From Bacteroidia bacterium (GTDB taxonomy: Bacteria > Bacteroidota > Bacteroidia > Cytophagales > Cyclobacteriaceae): a stretch of DNA of 10,904 nt. The stretch's first letter is position 1, and the number at the start of each line of letters is the position of its first letter. Where the stretch lies: NCBI GenBank assembly GCA_025356795.1, contig JANXRR010000484.1, forward strand, positions 1-10,904, in the 5' to 3' direction. The position numbers and the translations under genes were made by a program. This document shows positions 1 through 5,420 of the stretch, in pieces. The notes beneath the pieces were generated by a model, which worked only from the letters and a program-made list of their open reading frames with translations, was not told the DNA's origin and ran no database searches.

Positions 1-174
1 CAGCGCACAATCAAGCGCTCTTTTCAGTGAGTCTATACTTACATAAGGCAGTGCCTTGCAATCTTCGGCAGTAAGTTCTGCCAAGTAGGGTTCTAGTATG
101 GTGCGCATGAACACGAGTGAGTTCGTGGCGGCTTCCATAGAAGAAGGTGGTATAGTGGATGGATGATTTTTCAT
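1..174 (-). CDS. Hypothetical protein, N-terminal 58 codons only (runs off left edge)
   Basis: An open frame reads leftwards from an ATG at 172-174 to the window edge with no stop, giving 58 residues that begin MKNHPSTIPPSSMEAATNSL. After about 15 polar, Pro/Ser-rich residues the rest looks helical and acidic, with a stretch around FMRTILEPYLAEL followed by TAEDCKALPYVSIDSLKRAL. There is no signal peptide or membrane segment. I do not recognise the family. It is on the same strand as the mini-protein at 290-424, 115 bases away. That gap shows no convincing Shine-Dalgarno or canonical -7 box. Methionines at residues 13 and 23 are possible later starts. Coding status is supported only by the open frame and natural-looking composition. 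Confidence 0.5.
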   Translation of the reverse strand, partial: MKNHPSTIPPSSMEAATNSLVFMRTILEPYLAELTAEDCKALPYVSIDSLKRALDCAL

Positions 175-289
175 ACTACGTTGGTTTTTACGGTTGTTTT
201 TTACTTATCAATAGATTGCCCTTACAAACTTTATATTCAACACCCCTGCCTATTCAGTTGATACGAGTCGCCTTTTTCTTCTGTAATGG

Positions 290-424
290 TTAGTAGTGCG
301 CCTTCAGCTCGTTAGCTGATTGTTTCACATAAGTCGCAGGCACTTGAGCATTGGTTTGATACACCGCGATAAAGACCAACAGACACATAAAACAGAGCAG
401 GGCAATAATTAAAAATCGTTTCAT
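290..424 (-). CDS. 44-residue mini-protein with signal peptide or single membrane helix
   Basis: This short frame encodes 44 residues starting MKRFLIIALLCFMCLLVFIA. It has a Lys-Arg start, an uninterrupted hydrophobic stretch over residues 4-22, then a polar tail (VYQTNAQVPATYVKQSANEL) ending KAHY. This is a classic signal-peptide or single-pass anchor layout; the TNAQ that follows the hydrophobic core resembles the Ala-Gln cleavage sites common in Bacteroidota. A purine-rich AAAGGAAAG abuts the ATG, unusually Shine-Dalgarno-like for this window but very close. It lies on the same strand as the peptidase (161 bases downstream of its stop) and the partial gene. If cleaved, only about 18 residues would be released. 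Function unknown; a chance hydrophobic frame cannot be ruled out. Confidence 0.45.
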   Translation of the reverse strand: MKRFLIIALLCFMCLLVFIAVYQTNAQVPATYVKQSANELKAHY

Positions 425-470
425 CTTTCCTTTAAATTAATAAGTACAAACCGCTTACCTTGCCACCACC

Positions 471-499
471 CGCAGAGCCGTGTGTGTGCCGGCCCTGCG
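471..499 (-). other. Imperfect GC-rich hairpin
   Basis: CGCAGAGCCG (471-480) pairs with the segment ending CGGCCCTGCG (490-499), giving about ten pairs with one mismatch around a (TG)n loop. The A.C mismatch on the plus strand becomes a U.G wobble in minus-strand RNA, so the structure is better formed in a transcript running from the peptidase towards the mini-protein. No U-tract follows in that direction, so it does not look like an intrinsic terminator. It could be a processing or stability element in a shared mRNA, or part of a dispersed repeat. Confidence 0.35.
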
Positions 500-533
500 A
501 TGTAGCAGCTTTCAACCTAAACCTTTTCTTTTC

Positions 534-556
534 CCTCCTTCGATAAACTCAGGAGG
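534..556. repeat. Short inverted repeat 3' of the peptidase gene
   Basis: CCTCCT (534-539) and AGGAGG (551-556) form a perfect six-pair stem around an 11-base loop TCGATAAACTC, about 30 bases beyond the peptidase stop codon. The core resembles the CTTCGA-N-AA-N-CTCAG type of small hairpin that I recall as dispersed in intergenic DNA of many bacteria; that recollection is not checked here. It may act as the 3' end of the peptidase mRNA, although the sequence following it in that direction is GGGAAAAGAAAAGG rather than a run of U. Confidence 0.35.
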
Positions 557-585
557 CACCTACTTATCACCCTGTTTGCCCAAGA

Positions 586-1416
586 CTATTTCTTCTTCGC
601 TATGTCGCGTGCTTTTTGATCTTTGTTACTTTTCGCTTTCTCTACCGCAGTAAGCTCTACCAACCGTATGGTCCAGAAGTCATCACTCAAATTTTCGTTC
701 AGCACATAATCATAAGGGATTGTAAAATAGCCCTTGTTCCCCCACTCTGGGCCCCAGCTATTGCGCACAATAAAACGCTTGCTGCTTTCAACATAACCCA
801 CAACCAGCGCGGCATGGCCGCCAGCTTCGGCTTCGCCTTTCTTGGGCATATTCAACTTGCCGGTTTTCTTTATATCATCACCTTCAAAATAATCGTAAAC
901 GGTAAAACCAAACACAAAAGGATAGCCTTCTGCCAAGCAGCTTTTCATTTGATTGAGGTTGCGCGACACACGATGATAACTTATCGCCTGATTTTTAAGA
1001 GCTTCGGCATAGCAGTTTGGGTGGGGCTTATGCGCAAACTTATCTTCTTGATAAGGCCACATATTTTCGGGGCAAACACCTTGCTTGTGTACAGTTTTAA
1101 TTCCTGTGCGCAGTTGAGCTCCATGGTCGGTGCTCACCGTTTTTTCAATTACCCTTTCATTGTAGTAAATAAATAACCGTGAGGGTGTGAAAGCTCTGGC
1201 AGCATCTTGTTTAAGTAGGCCAAACTGAAAGGCAGCCCCCACAGCATTGGCGGTGCAGCTTCCCAGTATGCCTTGATGGTACACCGGTGGGCATTGTTTT
1301 GATAAATCCACTTTGGTGGGAAGCTTGCGCAAGGTGGCCCGCTCAGCTGCAAAGGTTAAGTCGCGGTAGTCGGGCAGGTCTGGTTGCCAACCGAAACGAG
1401 AAATCTTATGTGCCAT
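586..1416 (-). CDS. Papain-like (C1 family) cysteine peptidase
   Basis: The product is a 276-residue papain-fold peptidase that would cleave peptide bonds by a Cys-His thiolate mechanism. All key residues are visible, numbered from the MAHKISRFGW start: the oxyanion-hole Gln48 and catalytic Cys54 in YHQGILGSCTANA, the catalytic His201 in EAGGHAALVVGY, and the catalytic Asn219 in VRNSWGPEWGNKGYF, the family's NSWG signature. Between them, residues 76-122 resemble the usual SRLFIYYNER and GVCPENMWPY segments. There is no signal peptide and no separate inhibitory prodomain, which fits the compact bacterial C1A-type peptidases, so a cytoplasmic location is inferred. The C-terminal 20 residues are Lys-rich. 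The frame is open to an ATG at 1471-1473, but its 19 extra residues look unrelated to the domain, so the internal ATG at 1414-1416 is preferred. Substrate unknown. Confidence 0.9.
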   Translation of the reverse strand: MAHKISRFGWQPDLPDYRDLTFAAERATLRKLPTKVDLSKQCPPVYHQGILGSCTANAVGAAFQFGLLKQDAARAFTPSRLFIYYNERVIEKTVSTDHGAQLRTGIKTVHKQGVCPENMWPYQEDKFAHKPHPNCYAEALKNQAISYHRVSRNLNQMKSCLAEGYPFVFGFTVYDYFEGDDIKKTGKLNMPKKGEAEAGGHAALVVGYVESSKRFIVRNSWGPEWGNKGYFTIPYDYVLNENLSDDFWTIRLVELTAVEKAKSNKDQKARDIAKKK

Positions 1417-1488
1417 ACAAATTGAATTTAGAATGTATTTGCGACCAATTTTTTTTTGAGGGTTTGCTAACACCTACTCCGAAAAATA

Positions 1489-1519
1489 TGATGCAACAAA
1501 GGTGATCTTGATTGCATCA
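1489..1519. promoter_or_regulatory. 8-bp inverted repeat, possible operator of the peptidase promoter
   Basis: TGATGCAA (1489-1496) and TTGCATCA (1512-1519) are perfect inverted repeats separated by 15 bases. Read on the minus strand, the spacer contains CACCTTTG (1504-1497), one base from the Bacteroidota -7 consensus TAnnTTTG, and a TTG lies 21 bases further upstream (1528-1526), close to the usual 19. The palindrome would therefore bracket the peptidase -7 element about 80 bases before its preferred start codon. The arrangement suits a dimeric repressor site. Both the promoter and its regulator are inferred. Confidence 0.3.
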
Positions 1520-1533
1520 AAAAGTCAACAGTA

Positions 1534-1653
1534 TTTTCCACGGTATGCACCCCCAGACTTTCCACGGTGTGCACCCCGTGAAAAACCACGGTACACCAAC
1601 CCGTGGAAAATCAGGGGTAGGTACTGTGGAAAATCACGGTAGGAAGGAAGTAG
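1534..1653. repeat. Degenerate 24-bp tandem repeat array, about five units
   Basis: CCACGGT occurs at 1538, 1562 and 1586, exactly 24 bases apart; a degenerate unit follows near 1610, and TCACGGT recurs in phase at 1634. Approximate units are 1534-1557, 1558-1581, 1582-1605, 1606-1629 and 1630-1653. The first two are closest (TTTCCACGG, A/G, TGCACCCC). The array also contains inverted symmetry: TTTTCCACGG at 1534-1543 is the perfect reverse complement of CCGTGGAAAA at 1601-1610, and CCACGG/CCGTGG at 1586-1606 can form a small hairpin. It occupies the gap between the divergent peptidase and the 78-residue gene. Because the period is a multiple of three, one plus-strand frame stays open through it, but that frame has the look of translated repeat DNA. 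Too short and degenerate, and lacking spacers, for a CRISPR. Confidence 0.7.
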
Positions 1654-1707
1654 ATAATTACTTTGCTTTGCTAGTAATTAACACTTTAAAAACTAAACGT
1701 TACCAGT

Positions 1708-1944
1708 ATGGCAAAAAAATCGAAAGCAGCCTTTGAGTTTGAGTTCTCATCGGCCGACCTAAAGAAACTCGTAGCAAAAGGAACTCCCATTATCTTTACT
1801 GCTTTCATAGAAGAGGCAGAAACTAAGGATGGAGAAAAAGTTGGCGTTATGCGTATTACCGCCAAAGCAAAAGCAGTAAAAGGAACCCTATCAGATGGGG
1901 GCACAAGCGTTAACGGAGGGCCGATACCTCCAGGTGGTAATTAA
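1708..1944 (+). CDS. Unknown 78-residue protein, first gene of the signalling cassette
   Basis: The protein starts MAKKSKAAFEFEFSSADLKK. The alternating FEFEF, the stretch TPIIFTAFIEEAE and the stretch GEKVGVMRITAKAKAV look like beta strands, with a short helix SSADLKKLVAKG after the first. The last 18 residues are a flexible Gly/Pro/Ser tail ending GGPIPPGGN. There is no signal peptide, cysteine or membrane segment, and I do not recognise the family. No Shine-Dalgarno precedes the ATG, which is normal here. It lies 29 bases upstream of the seven-helix protein on the same strand, so co-transcription with the kinase and regulator is likely. A small soluble ligand-binding or adaptor domain and a peptide precursor are both possible; neither is shown. 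Balanced composition and operon position favour a real gene. Confidence 0.65.
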   Translation: MAKKSKAAFEFEFSSADLKKLVAKGTPIIFTAFIEEAETKDGEKVGVMRITAKAKAVKGTLSDGGTSVNGGPIPPGGN

Positions 1945-1973
1945 TTAAAAAGTTAGGCTCTAAAAATAGTATC

Positions 1974-2696
1974 GTGGAAAATTCACCATTCATGAGTTTT
2001 ATGTTTTTCTATTTAGAGCCGATCGCCTTTTTATTACCGATACCATTTCTGCTTTACCACTCTATGGGTGGAGATAAGCGCGTCAGAATTAAAATTCTGG
2101 CCGCTTACTATTTTTTGAGCGCACTAATTATGCTCAAAGCCAATGTTATGAACAGCTTAATGGAGAATAACCTGGACGATTACAGACTTGCAGGCCTTCT
2201 GAGGGGGATATTTATTGGTTTTTATTTTTACATAGCTCTGCAAAAAAAATGGAACAAGCAATTGGTCTTTTTCTTCATTGGCATCAACCTTATTTACTAC
2301 ATAACCCAAAGTTTTCCCATCGGCAAAAAAATCTCTTTTGATAGCGCAAGTCAGGTGATAGTGTCATTGGAAATAATGACCCTGGTTATCCTCTTCATGC
2401 ATCAAACCTTGGCAAACGTAACAGAAGAATCACTTTCCTTAAATTTTGATTTCTGGTTTGTAACCGCTCAAATGTTATATAACGGTGGTTCTTTTATCAT
2501 TTTTCTTACCTATGGTTATTTTACTAAAAAAATATTAGAACCAAATCAATATACTCCTGAAAACAGAAACATTCTGATGCAGCTGTGGAACGGCCACAAT
2601 ATTTTGTTGTTCATAAGTTCCATCATGATTTGCTTTTTTGTGATTTGGATACGGCTTAGAAAAACTCGAGTTCTAAAAATCGGAAAGCTGGAGTAA
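1974..2696 (+). CDS. Seven-helix integral membrane protein, candidate sensor partner of the kinase
   Basis: This 240-residue protein is almost entirely membrane-embedded. Hydrophobic segments lie at about residues 10-28, 40-57, 72-89, 96-113, 127-145, 160-182 and 208-228, seven in all, with short loops and a basic C-terminal tail (RLRKTRVLKIGKLE) that is probably cytoplasmic. No enzymatic motif, zinc-binding motif or transporter signature is evident. The frame begins with GTG at 1974, 29 bases after the preceding gene; the next candidate is an ATG at 1992 (MSFMFFYLEP), and neither has a clear ribosome-binding site. It is followed after 62 bases by a histidine kinase that has one membrane helix and no recognisable sensor domain. 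By analogy with 7TM sensory modules of bacterial kinases, I infer that it supplies the input. Family not recognised. Confidence 0.85.
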   Translation: MENSPFMSFMFFYLEPIAFLLPIPFLLYHSMGGDKRVRIKILAAYYFLSALIMLKANVMNSLMENNLDDYRLAGLLRGIFIGFYFYIALQKKWNKQLVFFFIGINLIYYITQSFPIGKKISFDSASQVIVSLEIMTLVILFMHQTLANVTEESLSLNFDFWFVTAQMLYNGGSFIIFLTYGYFTKKILEPNQYTPENRNILMQLWNGHNILLFISSIMICFFVIWIRLRKTRVLKIGKLE

Positions 2697-2758
2697 ACCC
2701 CTTTTAGTTAAAAAATTTTACTACTTTAACCGTTCGCTTAAAGGAGAATATTAGAAGT

Positions 2759-3541
2759 ATGAACAGGCCCTTGGAGGAATTATTTATTGTGGTGGCAGCA
2801 TCGGCTTTTTTCCTTTTAATGGCAGTTGGCATTATTATGTTATTTCAGATATACACTAAAAGACAGCTCAAAATGTTGCTCGAGAAACAAGAACTCGAAA
2901 ACAAATTTCAGAAAGAGCTTCTACAAACAAGGATAGAGGCGCAAGAGCAAACCATGGATCATTTAAGCAAAGAGATGCATGATAATATTGGTCAGCTTAT
3001 GAGCAGTGCTAAGCTATTCATAGGCATAAGCAAACGCACACTGCCCAACTGCATGGAAACGCTTATGGAGGCGGATCAAACACTTGGCTACGCTATACAG
3101 GAGCTGCGGGCACTAAGTAAATCATTGAACAAGGAATGGCTGGCTCAATTTAATCTAATCGAAAATCTATCCAGAGAAGTAAATCGCATCAACGCCTCCA
3201 AAGAGTTCATCATCTCCCTCAACCATCCCACAGAAATAAATATGAGCGTGGAGAGGCAACTCATTCTGTTTCGAATTATTCAAGAGTCACTTCAGAATGC
3301 CATTAAACATGGCAATGCCTCTTACATTAGTATTAATCTTGAAGCTATCAACAATTTATTAAACATTACAATTCAAGACAATGGCCAAGGCTTTGAGGCC
3401 GAGGATTCTTCCAAACACGGGGTGGGCATTATTAACATTAAACAAAGGGTGGCCATATTAAATGGAACAGTTTCGTGGCAATCGGCAATAGGACAAACCA
3501 CCGTTTTTATTAAATTGCCTTTGCACGGTATTCATAGCTAA
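2759..3541 (+). CDS. Membrane-anchored sensor histidine kinase (HisKA_3 / NarL-type)
   Basis: This 260-residue kinase would autophosphorylate on histidine and pass the phosphate to the regulator encoded 16 bases downstream. One membrane helix (about residues 8-30) leads into a charged coiled coil (33-68). The HisKA_3 dimerisation domain has the phospho-acceptor His74 in KEMHDNIGQL, followed by the characteristic Asp-Asn. The HATPase_c domain shows the N box IIQESLQNAIKHG (Asn180), the G1 box DNGQGF (207-212) and the G2 box HGVGIINIKQR. The protein ends soon after, as expected for this subfamily. It has essentially no extracytoplasmic loop, HAMP or PAS domain, so sensing is probably done through the membrane segment or by a partner, the seven-helix protein upstream being the obvious candidate. 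AAGGAG at 2741-2746 is 12 bases from the ATG, too far for a normal Shine-Dalgarno. Confidence 0.95.
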   Translation: MNRPLEELFIVVAASAFFLLMAVGIIMLFQIYTKRQLKMLLEKQELENKFQKELLQTRIEAQEQTMDHLSKEMHDNIGQLMSSAKLFIGISKRTLPNCMETLMEADQTLGYAIQELRALSKSLNKEWLAQFNLIENLSREVNRINASKEFIISLNHPTEINMSVERQLILFRIIQESLQNAIKHGNASYISINLEAINNLLNITIQDNGQGFEAEDSSKHGVGIINIKQRVAILNGTVSWQSAIGQTTVFIKLPLHGIHS

Positions 3542-3557
3542 AATCTAAACTACTTTT

Positions 3558-4223
3558 ATGCCACTCACACAAGTTGATACTATTGCCATTGGTGTAGTAG
3601 ATGACCATAGGCTGTTTAGCAAATCGTTAAGTTTACTACTCACCAGTTTCGCCAATTTTAAAGTAGAATTAGACGCTGTTAACGGGCAAGACCTACAGGC
3701 AAAAATGCTTCTCTTAGAAAAGCTCCCTGATATTATTCTTATTGATGTGGTCATGCCCATTATGGATGGAATAGAAACCGCTCGATGGCTATCCAAAAAT
3801 TATCCAGCAATAAAATTGGTAGCACTCTCGGTAAATAACGATGAAAAGACAATTATCAATATGTTACGAGCGGGCTGTTGCTGCTATCTATTTAAAGATA
3901 CACATCCTGATGAACTAGAAATAGCCCTAAGACAAATATACTTGCGTGGATTTTACAATTCGGAAGCAGAACGATTGAGCTTCAGAAAACTACTAACACC
4001 CATAGCTGCCGAACCTGCCGAAGTAACTCTTACAGAAAAAGAAAATCAATTTTTGCACCTCGCCTGCAGCGACCTGACCTATAAAGAAATTTCTGTCCGC
4101 ATGGGCATAGTAGAGCGCACGGTAGATGGTTACCGGCAAATATTATTCAACAAACTTGGTGTGCAAAGCCGCACTGGCATGGCTATAGAAGCAATCCGAA
4201 AAGGCTTAGTGAAATTTAATTAG
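3558..4223 (+). CDS. LuxR/NarL-family response regulator
   Basis: This is a 221-residue transcription regulator. The receiver domain (about 8-125) has the acidic pair Asp15-Asp16, the phospho-acceptor Asp63 in IILIDVVMPIMDG, the switch Ser91 in ALSV and the conserved Lys113 in LFKD. The LuxR-type helix-turn-helix (about 156-218) has the usual layout: LTEKENQFLHLAC, then LTYKEISVRMGIVERTVDGY as recognition region, then LFNKLGVQSRTGMAIEAIRKGL. It is the evident partner of the upstream HisKA_3 kinase (16-base gap, same strand). Phosphorylation should promote dimerisation and DNA binding; targets are unknown, but the cassette's own promoter and the neighbouring minus-strand gene are reasonable guesses. 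Unusual point: residues 107-109 are Cys-Cys-Cys (RAGCCCYLFKD), where relatives normally have small residues and Gly. Its stop is one base from that of the convergent neighbour. Confidence 0.95.
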   Translation: MPLTQVDTIAIGVVDDHRLFSKSLSLLLTSFANFKVELDAVNGQDLQAKMLLLEKLPDIILIDVVMPIMDGIETARWLSKNYPAIKLVALSVNNDEKTIINMLRAGCCCYLFKDTHPDELEIALRQIYLRGFYNSEAERLSFRKLLTPIAAEPAEVTLTEKENQFLHLACSDLTYKEISVRMGIVERTVDGYRQILFNKLGVQSRTGMAIEAIRKGLVKFN

Positions 4224-4224
4224 C

Positions 4225-5406
4225 CTATTCTTCTTGAATAAAATCGAAGGGCAATTTTTTAATTAATTCCAATCCTGTAGGCCCTCCATAAATGGGTATG
4301 TATAAAGTGGATGAATAGGGCTTGCCCTTTTTGATATAAGGAAAAAACTTTTTATCGAAGGCTCTCACTAGCTCAACAAGGGCTGCATCTTTCTGTTGAG
4401 AAACTCCTCGCTCAACAATGCAGGACGTAACAAGTCCCTCTTCATTAATATTGGCGCGTAGTAATACACTCATGGTTTCAGGAACTTCAATTCGGCTTGT
4501 TAGTAAAGTAAGTAATCTTTTTAGCCCACCAGCAAATGTGGGAGGGCGATTAAAAGTAGATGGATAATCTATTCCCTTAATCATAGCCGCATTGGCATTA
4601 GTAAAATATACCTGTTCAAAGGCCATTGTTTCTTCTAACAAACTGCGAAGCGAAAGAGTAATGTCTTTTCTATAATCAAGTTCAACACTATTGCCGGCTT
4701 CATAATGAATGCGATGGGTGAACTTCCCTTGCTCATAAAATTCTTCCTCCAATTTATTATTTGATGTATCAAAATAAGTCCATGCCCCCACTCGCTTACC
4801 AAATTGAAATTCACCCTCCACGTTACCTTGTTTCCACTTAGGTTGAAAGGTAGTGCCTGTTGCAAAATAAAACGGAATTGTAAACTTACCCGTGCCATTC
4901 AAAACAATATCTTCCTTGCTACTGTTTTTCATTTGCCAAATTACAAAGTCATTTTCTAAATAATCAATAACTGATTTTACAGAGCGATCAGCAAAGTATT
5001 CGGTCTGCAAACCTCGCTTGTGGCCTTCATAAAAATAACCTTCTTCAATCAGGTTATCTTTCAAATCAAAATCTTGATATACACCATCGAATATCATAGC
5101 CGTGATATTTATTTCAGCAATGCGCATAAAGGAAGCACCCTCGCGCGAAGTGAGTTCAGCTCCTCCATTGTAATAAAGCATTACTTTTTGAACCACACTT
5201 AGGGGCGGCTTATTAAGTTGCTGAGCATGAACAAAGTGAACAGGCTTAAAAATTAAGAGAATTAATAAGGCCAGCAGGGTACGTATCGAATTCAAATGGG
5301 AAAAAGTTTGTAACGAAATTAGGGAAAAAACGGTAGCAACTAAGTAAGAAATTGAAGAATGTAAATTCAATATCTTTATAGTAAAGTTAGATTTCTTCAT
5401 CCTCAT
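4225..5406 (-). CDS. Exported protein with MORN-type wing repeats and TonB_C-like domain
   Basis: The frame encodes 393 residues, with hydrophobic segments at about 18-35 and 44-61, the second ending HFVHAQQ like a signal-peptide cleavage site. Residues 122-143 (GYFYEGHKRGLQTEYF) and 195-237 (GEFQFGKRVGAWTYF, then EEEFYEQGKFTHRIHYEAG) match the aromatic/Gly pattern of toxin-antitoxin wing/MORN repeats. Residues 312-373 resemble the TonB C-terminal fold: VLLRANINEEGLVTSCIVERG, then a helix with Ala-Ala-Leu, then KKGKPYSSTLYIPI. The Pro-rich TonB linker is missing, so a periplasmic or envelope protein is more likely than a true energy transducer. The start is uncertain: ATG at 5406 lies five bases from the divergent gene, ATG at 5400 is next, and a TTG at 5295 would give a standard signal peptide. 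Function unknown. Confidence 0.85.
   Translation of the reverse strand: MRMKKSNFTIKILNLHSSISYLVATVFSLISLQTFSHLNSIRTLLALLILLIFKPVHFVHAQQLNKPPLSVVQKVMLYYNGGAELTSREGASFMRIAEINITAMIFDGVYQDFDLKDNLIEEGYFYEGHKRGLQTEYFADRSVKSVIDYLENDFVIWQMKNSSKEDIVLNGTGKFTIPFYFATGTTFQPKWKQGNVEGEFQFGKRVGAWTYFDTSNNKLEEEFYEQGKFTHRIHYEAGNSVELDYRKDITLSLRSLLEETMAFEQVYFTNANAAMIKGIDYPSTFNRPPTFAGGLKRLLTLLTSRIEVPETMSVLLRANINEEGLVTSCIVERGVSQQKDAALVELVRAFDKKFFPYIKKGKPYSSTLYIPIYGGPTGLELIKKLPFDFIQEE
5371..5389. promoter_or_regulatory. Possible overlapping divergent -7 elements
   Basis: On the plus strand TATCTTTA (5371-5378), and on the minus strand TAACTTTA (5389-5382), each match the Bacteroidota -7 box TAnnTTTG at seven of eight positions. 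For the plus one, a TTG lies 16 bases upstream (5352-5354) rather than the preferred 19; no good -33 was found for the minus one. Position favours the pair, since they lie between the two divergent genes, but AT-rich DNA produces such matches by chance. If the minus element is used, translation of that gene must start downstream of about 5375. Confidence 0.2.
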
Positions 5407-5420
5407 TATTCATGTCAACT

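Noticed and set aside
616..1176. 186-codon plus-strand open frame antisense to the peptidase
   Set aside because: It lies wholly opposite a gene with a full papain catalytic set and shows no family-like motifs, so it is a shadow frame.
1534..1653. Possible CRISPR array
   Set aside because: Units are contiguous, degenerate and only 24 bases including any spacer; there are no unique spacers and no cas genes.
1512..1736. 74-codon plus-strand frame through the 24-bp repeats, reading as octapeptides such as FHGMHPQT and FHGVHPVK
   Set aside because: The periodic peptide follows directly from a DNA repeat whose period is divisible by three. The frame overlaps the start of the next gene, and its C-terminal part is the out-of-frame beginning of that gene.
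2707..2730. GTTAAA/TTTAAC inverted repeat between the seven-helix gene and the kinase as a terminator
   Set aside because: The stem is only six A/T-rich pairs with no U-tract after it, so it is unlikely to stop transcription.
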